A DNA stretch of 64,000 nucleotides from Blautia hansenii DSM 20583 (GTDB taxonomy: Bacteria > Bacillota > Clostridia > Lachnospirales > Lachnospiraceae), in NCBI RefSeq assembly GCF_002222595.2, contig NZ_CP022413.2:1442001-1506000 (forward strand), written 5' to 3'. Below, in pieces: positions 26,589 to 36,561 of the stretch; within the stretch, counting starts at the first letter, position 1, and each line of letters starts with the position of its first letter. The notes under the pieces are model-generated. The model searched no databases, was not told where the DNA came from, and saw only the letters and a program-made list of their open reading frames with translations. The translations under genes were made by a program, and so were the position numbers.

Positions 26589-27881
26589 TTACTCCTGTGG
26601 CAATGTAACCAGATTTTTATCCGCAAGCTTTTGTAAGGACATTAAAATACCTAATTTTGCATGATACCAAGTAAGACCACCTTGGAAATACACGGTATAA
26701 GGCGGTTTAATCGGTCCGTCGGCAGAAAGCTCAATGGAAGAACCCTGCACGAAAGCGCCTGCTGCCATAATTACGTCACTGTCATAGCCCGGCATTGCCC
26801 ATGGCTCCGGCTCTACATAACTGTCTACCGGTGCAGCCGCCTGAATACCCTTACAAAATTCAATGACGCCTTCCGGTGTACCAAAAGTAACAGCCTGAAT
26901 AATGTCGTGACGGCTTTCTGTACTGTTTGGTGTAACCGAAAATCCTAAACGCTCGTAAATATTTGCGGCAAAAATCGCTCCCTTTAATGCACCTGCGGTA
27001 ACAGTAGGGGCAAGGAAAAATCCCTGATAAAAGGAAGGATTAACGCCTAAAGTAGCGCCGACCTCTTTTCCAAGACCGGGACAGGTAAGACGATAGGCTG
27101 CATTGTCTACATATTCTTTCTTTCCTGCAATGTATCCGCCGATTGGCGCAAGACCGCCGCCGGGATTTTTAATCAGTGAACCAACGATTAAATCGGCGCC
27201 TACATCACTTGGCTCTATTTTTTCTACAAATTCACCGTAGCAGTTGTCTACCATACAGATAATGTCCGGTTTAATTCCTTTAATAAAAGAAATCAGTTCT
27301 CCGATTTGGGATACAGAAAAAGTAGGACGTGTGAGATATCCTTTGGAGCGCTGAATTTCCACCATTTTTGTTTTGTCTGTAATGGCATTTCGAATACCCT
27401 CATAATCAAAGCTTCCGTCTTCTAAAAGCTCTACCTGACGATAAGTAATGCCGTATTCAGCCAAAGAGCCCTTGGATTGACGAATACCGATAACCTCCTC
27501 TAAGGTATCGTAAGGCTTTCCAACAGGAGAAAGCAACTCATCTCCCGGTCTTAAATTTCCTGCAAGCGCCACAGATAAAGCATGCGTACCGCAAGCAATT
27601 AAAGGGCGCACTAAGGCTGCTTCTGTATGAAAAGCAGCTGCATAGACTTCTTCTAAGGTGTCACGTCCTAAATCGTTGTAGCCGTAACCGGTAGAAGAAT
27701 AAAGGCAGCCTTCGCTTACTTTATTCTTCTGCATAGCATGAAGCACCTTTAACTGATTGTATTCTGCGTTTTCATCAATCTCCTGAAAACGTTCTTTTAA
27801 TTCTGCTTCTATTTGATTTCCAAAAGCAAGCACTTGTGGGCTGATGCCTAAATCACGGTACATTTCCATCATTTCCTGCAT
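26589..27881 (-). CDS. Methionine gamma-lyase-family PLP protein (aluminium-resistance family, PF06838)
   Basis: A 430-residue PLP-dependent enzyme of the Cys/Met metabolism superfamily. It shows the family segments CMVDNCYGEFVE (PLP-ring binding Asp) and SLIKNPGGGLAP, where the Lys is the likely Schiff-base residue. It is historically called aluminium resistance protein; the actual reaction is unproven. It follows miaA with a 13-bp overlap and a good AGAGGAG site, a conserved clostridial order (mutL-miaA-this gene). Confidence 0.88.
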   Translation of the reverse strand: MQEMMEMYRDLGISPQVLAFGNQIEAELKERFQEIDENAEYNQLKVLHAMQKNKVSEGCLYSSTGYGYNDLGRDTLEEVYAAAFHTEAALVRPLIACGTHALSVALAGNLRPGDELLSPVGKPYDTLEEVIGIRQSKGSLAEYGITYRQVELLEDGSFDYEGIRNAITDKTKMVEIQRSKGYLTRPTFSVSQIGELISFIKGIKPDIICMVDNCYGEFVEKIEPSDVGADLIVGSLIKNPGGGLAPIGGYIAGKKEYVDNAAYRLTCPGLGKEVGATLGVNPSFYQGFFLAPTVTAGALKGAIFAANIYERLGFSVTPNSTESRHDIIQAVTFGTPEGVIEFCKGIQAAAPVDSYVEPEPWAMPGYDSDVIMAAGAFVQGSSIELSADGPIKPPYTVYFQGGLTWYHAKLGILMSLQKLADKNLVTLPQE

Positions 27882-28834
27882 GGTAATACTCCTCTTTTCT
27901 TACAGTTTTCTAATATATAATCTAAAATCTTATCCTCCTGATAAGCAAATTCCTGTTTATTTACCCAGATAACGTCTTTCTCTCGTTTAAACCAGGTAAG
28001 CTGCCGTTTTGCAAAGTGGCGGGTATCTCGTTTTAAGATATAAACAGCTTCATCAAGGGTACAGCTTCCATCCAGATAAGACAAAATTTCTTTATATCCT
28101 AAGCCCTGCATGGAAACCATGTCTTTGGTGTATCCCTTCTTGGCAAGCAGGGATACTTCATCCACCAGCCCTTCTTGCAGCATTGCGTCTACACGGGCAT
28201 CAATTCTTTCATACAGCTTTTCACGGATATCATTTAGAACAAAATATGCCACATTGTAAGGAGACTCTTTTGAAGCCTCTTCTTCATTGTGAGCAGAAAT
28301 CGGTTTTCCCGTAAGCTCAAAATACTCCAACGCCCGAATGACTCTTTTTACATTATTTGCATGAATTTTCTCTGCTGATTTCGGGTCTATCTGCTGTAAT
28401 CTTTCATGGAGATATGTACAGCCCTTTTCCTCTGCCAGCTTTTCCAGTTCTTCTCTTACCGGTGACTTTTCAGACTCTTTTGAAAAATCAATATCCTTTA
28501 CCACTGCCTGAATATAAAATCCTGTGCCTCCGGCAAGAATTGGAATTTTTCCTTTTGCATAGATTTCTGACATAGCCTGCTTTGCCATTTCCTGAAACCG
28601 CACTACATGAAATTCCTCGTCCGGTTCCAACACATCAATCAGATAATGAGGAACACCGCACATTTCTTCTTTTTTGATTTTGGCAGAGCCGATATCCATG
28701 TGTTTATATACCTGCATGGAGTCTGCGGAAATGATTTCTCCGTTGACTGCTTTTGCAAGTGCAATCGAGAGCTTTGTTTTTCCTACTGCCGTAGGACCTG
28801 TTAAAATAATTAAAGGTTTTTTCAAAATCTTCAC
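27869..28834 (-). CDS. miaA: tRNA dimethylallyltransferase
   Basis: A 321-residue enzyme that adds a dimethylallyl group to A37 of tRNAs. The P-loop GPTAVGKT is near residue 13, followed by SADSMQVYK, ILAGGTGFYI and the MQGLGYKE motif. MiaB, the next enzyme in ms2i6A synthesis, is encoded at 34.5-36 kb. The start is uncertain: a GTG at 34 overlaps the mutL stop without a clear binding site (28834), while a TTG at 28825 has AGGTGA just upstream. Confidence 0.96.
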   Translation of the reverse strand: MKILKKPLIILTGPTAVGKTKLSIALAKAVNGEIISADSMQVYKHMDIGSAKIKKEEMCGVPHYLIDVLEPDEEFHVVRFQEMAKQAMSEIYAKGKIPILAGGTGFYIQAVVKDIDFSKESEKSPVREELEKLAEEKGCTYLHERLQQIDPKSAEKIHANNVKRVIRALEYFELTGKPISAHNEEEASKESPYNVAYFVLNDIREKLYERIDARVDAMLQEGLVDEVSLLAKKGYTKDMVSMQGLGYKEILSYLDGSCTLDEAVYILKRDTRHFAKRQLTWFKREKDVIWVNKQEFAYQEDKILDYILENCKKRGVLPCRK

Positions 28835-30745
28835 CTACACAATTCGTTTAAACTTTTTCTCCAGCTCATATTTTGTCATGGAGATAATGGTTGGCCTTCC
28901 GTGAGGACAGTTGTATGGATTTTCCAGACTGAGAAGCTCGTCAATCAAAGCATCTGCCTCTTTTACGGAAAGACGGTTGTTTCCCTTTACCGCAGCCTTA
29001 CAAGCGGCTGTTGCAATACGCTCGGCAAGGATATCCGGCGTTTTGGAAACGTGTTCCTGCTCTAAACTGTCTAAAATCTGTATAAAGAGCTCCTGTACAG
29101 AAACACCGTAGATATTTGCAGGAACTGCATGAATACTATATTCCTTGCCGCCAAATTCTGAGATTTCAAATCCAAACTCTCGGAAAATTTCCAGATTTGC
29201 CTTTAAAAGGTTACTTTCCTGTAAATTCAAAGAAATCAAGGACGGCGGCGATATCATTTGAGAAAGAATTTCTTTCTTGGCAAATTCTTTTAAAAAGCGT
29301 TCATATAATACCTTTTCATGAGCGGCATGCTGGTCAATAATATAGAATTTATTGTCATATTCCACCAGCCAGTAAGTATCGAAAAGTTGTCCGATAATCC
29401 GATGATGAATACGGGCTTCTTTTGATAAAAGCCGGTTGTCAAAAAGCTCCAGCTGTTCTGCTTTTTCTACTGCCTGCTTTTCTTTTGGGAAAGCTTCTTT
29501 CTTCTGTTCTTCCGGTTTTGCCTGTATTTCGGGCTCTGTTGGTTTTATAGGCTCGTTTACGTTTATAGGTTCTGCTTTACTTTCTGTTTTTGGCTCAGCG
29601 CTTGCCGGGCGAAGCCCTACGGGAGCATATACAGGTTTTTCTTCTGCAATTCTGTTCTTTTCAAAAGGTTCGGGAACCGGTATTTTTTCTTCTTTGATTT
29701 GAGCTTGCTTTTCTCCAACGGCCGGCTTTGGCGTAAGAGAAACCTCAGGGATGATTTCTTTCCCTGCTAAAGCATCTGTAATTAAATCATAGGTAGCATT
29801 ATAAATCGCACTCTGGTTTTTAAAACGAACCTCCATTTTGGTAGGATGCACATTGACATCTACATCTTCCCCGTGAATATCATATTGTAAACAGACAAAG
29901 GGATATTTATGCTGCATCATGTAAGGCTTGTAAGCTTCTTCAATGGCTTTCATCAAAAGCTTGCTTTTCACATATCTGCCATTGATGTAATAATTTTCAA
30001 AGTTGCGGTTTCCTCTGGCAATGGAAGGTTTTCCGATAAAACCGCTGACAGAAAGACCGGAAACTTCATATTGTACAGGAAGAAGCTCTCTTGTAATATC
30101 CCGTCCGTAAATACCGTAAATTACATCCTTTAAATTAGCATTTCCTGAGGTGTGCAGACGAAGCTGTCCGTTTACCATGTATTTAAAAGAAATATTGTGA
30201 TGAGATAAGGCAAGCTGTTCCATATAGCTGCTCACATACCCTGCTTCTGTCATCGCTGTTTTTAAAAATTTCTTTCTGGCAGGAGTATTAAAAAATAAAT
30301 TTCGCACCAGCATGGTGGTTCCGTTTGGCGCTCCCACATCTTCCAGAACCTTTTCCTGTCCGCCTTCAATTACATAGCGCACACCCATGAAATCCTCCGG
30401 CGCTTTTGTAATCACTTCCATCTGGGATACCGCTGAAATACTGGATAGAGCTTCCCCTCGAAATCCCAGAGAAGTAATCTGAAGCAAGTCTTCTGCCTGT
30501 GTGATTTTGCTGGTTGCGTGGCGTAAAAATGCCAGAGGTACTTGTTCCTTTGGGATACCGCCCCCGTTGTCGGTAACACGGATAAAGGAAATACCGCCCT
30601 CTTTGATTTCTACCGTAATTGCCGTAGCCCCTGCGTCAATGGCATTTTCTACCAGTTCTTTTACTACGGAAGCAGGTCTTTCTACCACCTCTCCCGCAGC
30701 AATTTTATCAATTGTATTCTGACTTAAAACTGCAATTTTTCTCAA
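28835..30745 (-). CDS. mutL: DNA mismatch repair protein MutL (endonuclease type)
   Basis: A 636-residue protein. The GHKL ATPase N-terminal half carries VELVKELVENAIDAGA-like, DNGGGI and GFRGEALSSI motifs. The linker (about 345-440) is rich in Pro, Glu and Lys. The C-terminal domain has the metal-binding endonuclease motif DQHAAHE plus CPHGRP, as in MutL proteins that nick DNA themselves. EQLELFD just before the C-terminal domain resembles a beta-clamp-binding motif. TTG start 6 bp after the mutS stop with weak GGTGAT. Confidence 0.96.
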   Translation of the reverse strand: MRKIAVLSQNTIDKIAAGEVVERPASVVKELVENAIDAGATAITVEIKEGGISFIRVTDNGGGIPKEQVPLAFLRHATSKITQAEDLLQITSLGFRGEALSSISAVSQMEVITKAPEDFMGVRYVIEGGQEKVLEDVGAPNGTTMLVRNLFFNTPARKKFLKTAMTEAGYVSSYMEQLALSHHNISFKYMVNGQLRLHTSGNANLKDVIYGIYGRDITRELLPVQYEVSGLSVSGFIGKPSIARGNRNFENYYINGRYVKSKLLMKAIEEAYKPYMMQHKYPFVCLQYDIHGEDVDVNVHPTKMEVRFKNQSAIYNATYDLITDALAGKEIIPEVSLTPKPAVGEKQAQIKEEKIPVPEPFEKNRIAEEKPVYAPVGLRPASAEPKTESKAEPINVNEPIKPTEPEIQAKPEEQKKEAFPKEKQAVEKAEQLELFDNRLLSKEARIHHRIIGQLFDTYWLVEYDNKFYIIDQHAAHEKVLYERFLKEFAKKEILSQMISPPSLISLNLQESNLLKANLEIFREFGFEISEFGGKEYSIHAVPANIYGVSVQELFIQILDSLEQEHVSKTPDILAERIATAACKAAVKGNNRLSVKEADALIDELLSLENPYNCPHGRPTIISMTKYELEKKFKRIV

Positions 30746-30751
30746 TTTTTA

Positions 30752-33466
30752 TCACCATCTGTTTTTCAGTTTGTTTTGAAGTCGATATAAAATATTTAAA
30801 GCATCTACCGGCCGCAATTCATCTAACTGTATGGATTTTAACTCTTCAATGACATCGTCATCCTTTACTGTATCAAAAAGAGAAATTTGCTCCATATCTA
30901 CCTCGTCAAAATGAACGGCCGGTTTTGTCTTTTGCTTTTTGTTTTCGGAAGCAATATTTTTTACAGTGGCTGTAATATCTGCACTGACAAGCTCCTCTAC
31001 CAGTTCCTTTGCCCGTTCAATAACAGAGTTAGGGACACCGGCAAGCTTGGCAACCTGAATACCATAGCTTTTATCTGCTCCGCCTTTTACGATTTTTCTA
31101 AGAAAGACAATGTCATCGCCTCGCTCTTTTACTGCAATACAGTAGTTGTTTACCCCTGCCAGCTTTCCTTCTAATTCTGTCAGCTCGTGGTAATGGGTAG
31201 CAAATAGAGTTTTGGCGCCTAAAATTCTGGTATTGCTGATATGCTCAATCACTGCCCATGCAATGGAAAGTCCATCAAAGGTGCTGGTTCCTCTGCCGAT
31301 TTCATCCAAAATCAAAAGGCTTTTTGAGGTAGCGTTTCGCAGGATATTGGCAACCTCTGTCATTTCCACCATAAAGGTACTCTGTCCGCTTGCCAAATCA
31401 TCCGATGCGCCTACACGGGTGAAAATACGGTCTACAATTCCGATATTGGCTTTTTCAGCAGGCACAAAAGAACCGATTTGCGCCATTAAAACAATCAAAG
31501 CAGACTGACGCATATAGGTGGATTTTCCTGCCATGTTCGGTCCTGTAATAACGGCAACACGATTTTTCCCGTTATCTAAATAGGTATCGTTTGGAATAAA
31601 CATATCGTTGGAAATCATTTTTTCCACTACCGGATGTCTGCCGTTTTTAATATCAATAACGCCTTTGGTATTGATTTTGGGGCGGACAAATTGATTGCGA
31701 GATGCTACAAGAGCTAAAGATGCGTAGGCATCCAGCTTGGCAATGGCACGGGCTGTTTTCTGAATACGCTCTACTTCTGCCGCAATTTTTGTTCGAATGG
31801 AGACGAAAGCTTCATATTCCAGTGCATAAAGCTTGTCCTCCGCACCTAAAATCATATCTTCCAGTTCTTTTAAGCGTGGTGTGATATAACGCTCTGCATT
31901 GGTTAAGGTCTGCTTTCTGGTGTAGTAATCAGGAACCATGTCCTTAAAGGAATTGGTGACCTCCAGATAATAGCCGAAAACCTTATTGTATTTGATTTTT
32001 AAGGTACGAATACCTGTTTTTTCTTTTTCTTCTGCTTCCAGCTCGGCAAGCCATACCTTGCCCTTTGTTTTGGCTTCACGGAAATGGTCGATATCCTCCT
32101 GATACCCTTCTTTGATAATGCCGCCTTCTTTCATGGCAAGAGGGGGCTCGTCCACAATAGAGGCTTCCAAAAGCTGATATAAATCCTGTAAATCATCCAT
32201 TTCCTCATATACTTTTTGGAGTTCCTCACACTGGAACTGGGACAAAAGCTGACGTATGTATGGTATCATGGAAATAGAGCTTTTAAAAGAAATCAAATCT
32301 CTTGGGTTGGCAGACTGATAGCTGACACGGCTGATTAAACGCTCCATGTCGTAAACAGGACTTAAATATTCCCGTATCTCTTCTCTGTCCATTTCATGAC
32401 AGTTAATTTCTTCCACGGCATCTAAACGTGCGTTAATTTCTCCTTCATCGATTAAGGGCTGTTCAATAAAGCTGCGCATCATACGAGCTCCCATGGCTGT
32501 TTTGGTTTTATCCAGTACCCATAAAAGAGAACCTCTTTTTACCTTTTCCCGCATGGTTTCTGTAAGCTCCAGATTACGCCTTGTGGAGCTGTCAATGAGC
32601 ATATATTTGTCTGTACTATACGGAGTAATCTGACGCAGATGCTCCATGGAGTTTTTCTGTGTTTCCAGAAGATAAGTAAACAAAGCTCCTGCTGCAATTA
32701 CCGCACAGTTATAGTCCTTTAATCCCAAGCCCTCCAGTGTTCCCACATGAAAATGTTCTTTTAAGGTACGGGCGCATAAATCATCGTCAAAATACCAGTT
32801 ATCCAGAGCAGAAAGAGAAATATTCAAACGGTTTTTCAGCTCGTCAATTTCAATGCCGCTCATAGTAAAGGCTTCGTTGCACACAAGCTCTGCCGGAGAA
32901 AACTTATAAATTTCGTCCAGCAGTTTTCGGATTTCATCGACCTCCGTAACCATGAACACACCTGTGGTAATATCCGCAATGGCAATGCCAAAGCGGTTGG
33001 AAACATAGACCACGGACATGATGTAATTATTTTTTGTTTCATCAAGAGCCTGTGTGTTTAATGTAGTTCCCGGTGTTACCACACGGATAACCTCTCTTCT
33101 GACAATTCCTTTTGTTTGCTTGGGATCTTCCATCTGTTCACAGATTGCTACTTTATATCCTTTGCTGATTAAGCGATTTAAATAGACCTCTGCCGCATGA
33201 AAAGGTATTCCGCACATAGGCGCGCGTTCTGACATACCGCAGTCCTTTCCCGTTAAGGTAAGCTCTAATTCTTTGGACACGATTTCTGCGTCCTCGAAAA
33301 ACATTTCATAGAAGTCCCCTAAGCGGTAGAATAAGATACAGTCCTTATATTCTTCTTTGGTTTTTACATAATGCTGCATCATTGGTGAAATCGATGCAAT
33401 ATTTACGTCTTTTATTGAAATTCCCATGTATTTTCCTATATTTTTTCCTTTTAAAAATTTTTCCAT
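30752..33466 (-). CDS. mutS: DNA mismatch repair protein MutS
   Basis: About 890-904 residues. The mismatch-binding Phe-x-Glu motif is visible as FYEMFFED near residue 52, the Walker A GPNMAGKST is at 642-650 and the Walker B DEIGRGTST is near 721. QISLFD at about 860-865 is a likely beta-clamp contact. The start is uncertain: ATG 33466 has an AAGGA that is locked in a hairpin (33474-33506), while the ATG at codon 14 (33427) has AGGA 6 nt upstream and fits the family N-terminus better. First gene of the mutS-mutL-miaA operon. Confidence 0.96.
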   Translation of the reverse strand: MEKFLKGKNIGKYMGISIKDVNIASISPMMQHYVKTKEEYKDCILFYRLGDFYEMFFEDAEIVSKELELTLTGKDCGMSERAPMCGIPFHAAEVYLNRLISKGYKVAICEQMEDPKQTKGIVRREVIRVVTPGTTLNTQALDETKNNYIMSVVYVSNRFGIAIADITTGVFMVTEVDEIRKLLDEIYKFSPAELVCNEAFTMSGIEIDELKNRLNISLSALDNWYFDDDLCARTLKEHFHVGTLEGLGLKDYNCAVIAAGALFTYLLETQKNSMEHLRQITPYSTDKYMLIDSSTRRNLELTETMREKVKRGSLLWVLDKTKTAMGARMMRSFIEQPLIDEGEINARLDAVEEINCHEMDREEIREYLSPVYDMERLISRVSYQSANPRDLISFKSSISMIPYIRQLLSQFQCEELQKVYEEMDDLQDLYQLLEASIVDEPPLAMKEGGIIKEGYQEDIDHFREAKTKGKVWLAELEAEEKEKTGIRTLKIKYNKVFGYYLEVTNSFKDMVPDYYTRKQTLTNAERYITPRLKELEDMILGAEDKLYALEYEAFVSIRTKIAAEVERIQKTARAIAKLDAYASLALVASRNQFVRPKINTKGVIDIKNGRHPVVEKMISNDMFIPNDTYLDNGKNRVAVITGPNMAGKSTYMRQSALIVLMAQIGSFVPAEKANIGIVDRIFTRVGASDDLASGQSTFMVEMTEVANILRNATSKSLLILDEIGRGTSTFDGLSIAWAVIEHISNTRILGAKTLFATHYHELTELEGKLAGVNNYCIAVKERGDDIVFLRKIVKGGADKSYGIQVAKLAGVPNSVIERAKELVEELVSADITATVKNIASENKKQKTKPAVHFDEVDMEQISLFDTVKDDDVIEELKSIQLDELRPVDALNILYRLQNKLKNRW

Positions 33467-33473
33467 ATCATAA

Positions 33474-33506
33474 TATCCTTATTTCCATATCTAAGAAACA
33501 AGGATA
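33474..33506 (-). promoter_or_regulatory. Hairpin overlapping the mutS ribosome binding site
   Basis: TATCCTTATTTC (33474-33485) and GAAACAAGGATA (33495-33506) pair at 11 of 12 positions around a 9-nt loop. On the - strand the promoter-distal arm contains AAGGATA, the only purine-rich site before the outermost mutS ATG. The 238 bp between mutS and the next gene hold nothing else I can name. Confidence 0.4.
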
Positions 33507-33704
33507 CTTATCATATTCTTATATTCGGTTAACATCTTATCAAATTTAGGAATATTATTCAAGACAAAACAGAGTGTGTCGGTATCTTTGTTATAAATTT
33601 GAGTTTTCCTATGCAAATATAAAAACATTTCCAAATACAACTATGGAGCGGAATTCAGGAAATCCCGCCCCAACTATTGTCATAGAACATATTATTTTAA
33701 TTGT

Positions 33705-34232
33705 CTACATAATATCTTCCCACAAATCAACTTTTTCTGTTATATCTTGGTTATTCTGTAAATCAATACAATCATAGTCTAAACAGCCATTCGCATCAAT
33801 ATAGGAACAAACTCTGACAACTGTAGGAGTATTTTCTACCATTGTAATTACATCAAAATAATCTTCATACTGTTTGTCAGAATAATTTGTGTCAAACGCA
33901 TTAATATTTTTTTTAACTTTAGTAAAATTAATTTCTGTTAAGCGGCTTTTGTCAATCACATTTCTTCTAATTATGTATTTTCCATCTTCTTTATCATAAA
34001 CAATCTTATCAGTTGTCTCATATCCGTTATACTCAAACACATATCGCTCTATAAAACTTTCACCACCGTTATAAACATAGCCTTCTGGAACATACAGTCC
34101 TCCGACAAAGTTCTCTTCTTTTATTGGAGTAAAATCTTCCCCATTTCTTTCAGGATTTTTTCCTCTCCACAAAATAACAAATATCAGGCAACATATAAGT
34201 CCGATGCCAACTATGCCAATAAATTTTTTCAT
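33705..34232 (-). CDS. Hypothetical membrane-anchored protein
   Basis: A 175-residue protein with an N-terminal hydrophobic helix (about 4-22, with two Cys inside it) and a soluble, Asp/Asn/Tyr-rich extracytoplasmic part. I do not recognise the family. The Cys pair is not in a clear lipobox. Start at ATG 34232, which has TAGGAGG 8 nt upstream; the GTG at 34241 overlaps that site. It lies between miaB and mutS, which are normally adjacent in related genomes, and is AT-richer than its neighbours, suggesting an inserted accessory gene. Confidence 0.6.
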   Translation of the reverse strand: MKKFIGIVGIGLICCLIFVILWRGKNPERNGEDFTPIKEENFVGGLYVPEGYVYNGGESFIERYVFEYNGYETTDKIVYDKEDGKYIIRRNVIDKSRLTEINFTKVKKNINAFDTNYSDKQYEDYFDVITMVENTPTVVRVCSYIDANGCLDYDCIDLQNNQDITEKVDLWEDIM

Positions 34233-34445
34233 GCGTGTCACCTCCTACAACCATTTGCTTTAGATTTTAAAGCTTTCTATATCTTTCTTAGACATATTTT
34301 TTGTTGTTTTTCATTTATATAATAACATATTTTTCTTTGTATTTAAAGACTATATTTTAGAGAAATGTATATTATCTGTTAATTCTTAATAACACATGAA
34401 ATATCAGTTGCAATTGCAAGAAAACGCCTTTTGCTCTACAAAAAT

Positions 34446-34493
34446 AAGGATATTCCATATCTCGCATTAAAAATGGAGGTAGGGAGTATCCTT
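34446..34493 (-). terminator. Hairpin downstream of miaB
   Basis: AAGGATATTCC (34446-34456) and GGAGTATCCTT (34483-34493) pair at 10 of 11 positions. On the - strand the stem is followed by a short T-rich run. The rest of the 289-bp gap (34233-34521) shows nothing recognisable. Confidence 0.45.
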
Positions 34494-34521
34494 ACTTCTT
34501 TAAGATGGTATTGTTTCTTTT

Positions 34522-35997
34522 TTATCCTACTTTCGTTCCCATATAATAAAAGCCACGGCATTCATCTAAACGTACCTGACAGAGTTGTCCGATTAAAGAA
34601 GTATCTCCCTCAAAATGTACCAGCAAATTATTAGAAAGACGTCCTGTCATCAAATGCTTGTCCTGACTGTTCTGTTCTTCTACCAGAACCTCCATGACCT
34701 TTCCGGTGTCTCTTGCAGACATTTCTCTGCCAATGGACTGTACGGTTTCCAGAAGGCGGTTAAAACGGTCTTTTACCACGCCCTCCGAAACTTGATTTTC
34801 CATAACGGCAGCAGGCGTTCCCGTACGTTTGGAATAAATAAAGGTAAAGGCGCTGTCATAGCGGACTTTTTTTACTACGTCAACGGTTTCCAGAAAATCT
34901 TCTTCTGTTTCTCCCGGAAATCCTACAATAATATCTGTGGTAAGAGAAATATCAGGAATGGCTGTTCTGATTTTTTCTACCAGATTTAAGTATTTTTCCT
35001 TGTCATATCTGCGGTTCATCTTCTGCAAGATATCGCTGCTTCCTGACTGTAAAGGAAGATGGAGATGCTTACAGATTTTTTTGCTGTTTTTCATAACCTC
35101 AATGAGCTCATCTGATAAGTCTTTTGGATGAGAAGTCATGAAACGAATGCGTTTAAGACCTTCGATTTTTTCGATTTCTGTAAGAAGCTGGGCAAAGGTC
35201 ATTGGCTCGTCTAAATTCTTTCCGTAGGAATTTACATTTTGCCCTAAAAGCATAACTTCCACAACACCGTCTTTTACCAGACGTTCAATTTCTCTTACAA
35301 TATCTTTTGGATTTCTGCTGCGTTCCCTGCCTCGTACATAAGGCACAATACAATAGCTGCAGAAATTGTTGCAGCCAAACATAATATTGACACCGGATTT
35401 GAATGGATATTTTCGCTCTACCGGAAGGTCTTCCACGATTTTGTCTGTGTCTTTCCAGATATCAATAATCATACGGTCAGAAAGCAGAGAAGAAACCACT
35501 AACTCTGCGAATTTATAAATATTATGGGTACCGAAAATCAGATTGACAAAGGAATAGCTTTTTTTCAGCTTTTCCACTACCTGAGGCTCCTGCATCATAC
35601 AGCCGCATAAGCCAATCATCATGTGGGGATTTTTCTTTTTCAGACTGTGGAGATAACCCAGTCGTCCGTATACACGGAGATTTGCATTTTCTCTTACAGT
35701 ACAGGTGTTGTAAATTACGAAATCTGCGTTTTCGTCAGGAACCTCCACATAGCCGATGCGTTCTAAAATTCCCACCAGTTTTTCAGAGTCTCTGGCATTC
35801 ATCTGGCATCCGAAAGTCGTAATATTGGCAGTAAGCGGTCTTCCCAGTTTTTCAGACTGTTCTTTTACAAGTTGACGTGCTTTTTTCATAAACCAATACT
35901 GACGCTGAGGTTCTTCCACGGGAGCTTCCTGACTTAAATCCATAGCGTCAATTATGTTTTCCATTTCATCATTAAATAAAAGTGTTGTATTTTCCAT
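34522..35997 (-). CDS. miaB: tRNA-2-methylthio-N6-dimethylallyladenosine synthase
   Basis: About 491 residues. Three domains are seen: the UPF0004 N-terminal domain with Cys ligands (FGCQMNARDSE, NTCTVRENA, GLCGCMMQ), the radical SAM core with CNNFCSYCIVP, and a C-terminal TRAM domain (about 430-490). It methylthiolates i6A37 made by MiaA. I start at ATG 35997, where AAAGGA lies 8-9 nt upstream; the ATG at 36006 overlaps that site. It probably follows the 5-FTHF cyclo-ligase gene in one transcript. Confidence 0.96.
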   Translation of the reverse strand: MENTTLLFNDEMENIIDAMDLSQEAPVEEPQRQYWFMKKARQLVKEQSEKLGRPLTANITTFGCQMNARDSEKLVGILERIGYVEVPDENADFVIYNTCTVRENANLRVYGRLGYLHSLKKKNPHMMIGLCGCMMQEPQVVEKLKKSYSFVNLIFGTHNIYKFAELVVSSLLSDRMIIDIWKDTDKIVEDLPVERKYPFKSGVNIMFGCNNFCSYCIVPYVRGRERSRNPKDIVREIERLVKDGVVEVMLLGQNVNSYGKNLDEPMTFAQLLTEIEKIEGLKRIRFMTSHPKDLSDELIEVMKNSKKICKHLHLPLQSGSSDILQKMNRRYDKEKYLNLVEKIRTAIPDISLTTDIIVGFPGETEEDFLETVDVVKKVRYDSAFTFIYSKRTGTPAAVMENQVSEGVVKDRFNRLLETVQSIGREMSARDTGKVMEVLVEEQNSQDKHLMTGRLSNNLLVHFEGDTSLIGQLCQVRLDECRGFYYMGTKVG

Positions 35998-36009
35998 TAA
36001 ATTCATCCT

Positions 36010-36561
36010 TTAATTGATTATTCTTGTTTCTGTAATTACTTTGTCGGGAAAAATATCCGTAGCTTCCGCAGGTACTTCTTCTACAATCTGGAAGTCAAAA
36101 GCTACGGCTGCTGTTTTGTGCTTTCTATGTACGGACAAATAGCGGTCATAAAAACCCTGTCCATAGCCGGCTCTGTGACGGTTTTTGTCAAAGGCAACGC
36201 CGGGAATAATTAAAAAAGCGTCCTCATCTTTTGCTTCTTCTCCCCATGCAGGCTCCGGTATCTGGAAATACCCCGGTGCTAACTGCTCAAAGCTTTCCAG
36301 ATAGTAATATTTCATTTCATGAGTGCCGGTTACTTTGGGAACTGCCACTCGTTTTCCTGCTTTCCATGCGGCTTCAATCATGCCTCGTGTGATGACTTCT
36401 TTATTGTAGTCTACATAAGCGTAAATGCAGTCTGCTTCCTGAAACTCCGGAAGGGAGATAACGGTTTCACAGATTTTCTCACTGTATTTTTCTGCTTCCT
36501 GCTGAGTAAATTCTTTTCGTCTTCTGAAAATATATTTTCTAATTTCCTTTTTTTCTGCCAT
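36010..36561 (-). CDS. 5-formyltetrahydrofolate cyclo-ligase
   Basis: A 183-residue ATP-dependent enzyme that converts 5-formyl-THF to 5,10-methenyl-THF. The family motif PGVAFDKNRHRAGYGQGFYDR lies near residues 115-135, with the N-terminal basic RRRKEF segment. Start at ATG 36561 with AGGTGA upstream; a GTG at 36570 overlaps that site. It overlaps the DUF896 gene by 23 bp, so the two are coupled. Confidence 0.94.
   Translation of the reverse strand: MAEKKEIRKYIFRRRKEFTQQEAEKYSEKICETVISLPEFQEADCIYAYVDYNKEVITRGMIEAAWKAGKRVAVPKVTGTHEMKYYYLESFEQLAPGYFQIPEPAWGEEAKDEDAFLIIPGVAFDKNRHRAGYGQGFYDRYLSVHRKHKTAAVAFDFQIVEEVPAEATDIFPDKVITETRIIN

Noticed and set aside
33574..33777. A + strand 67-codon frame between mutS and the membrane protein gene
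   Set aside because: No ribosome binding site, and it runs into the 3' end of the opposite-strand gene.
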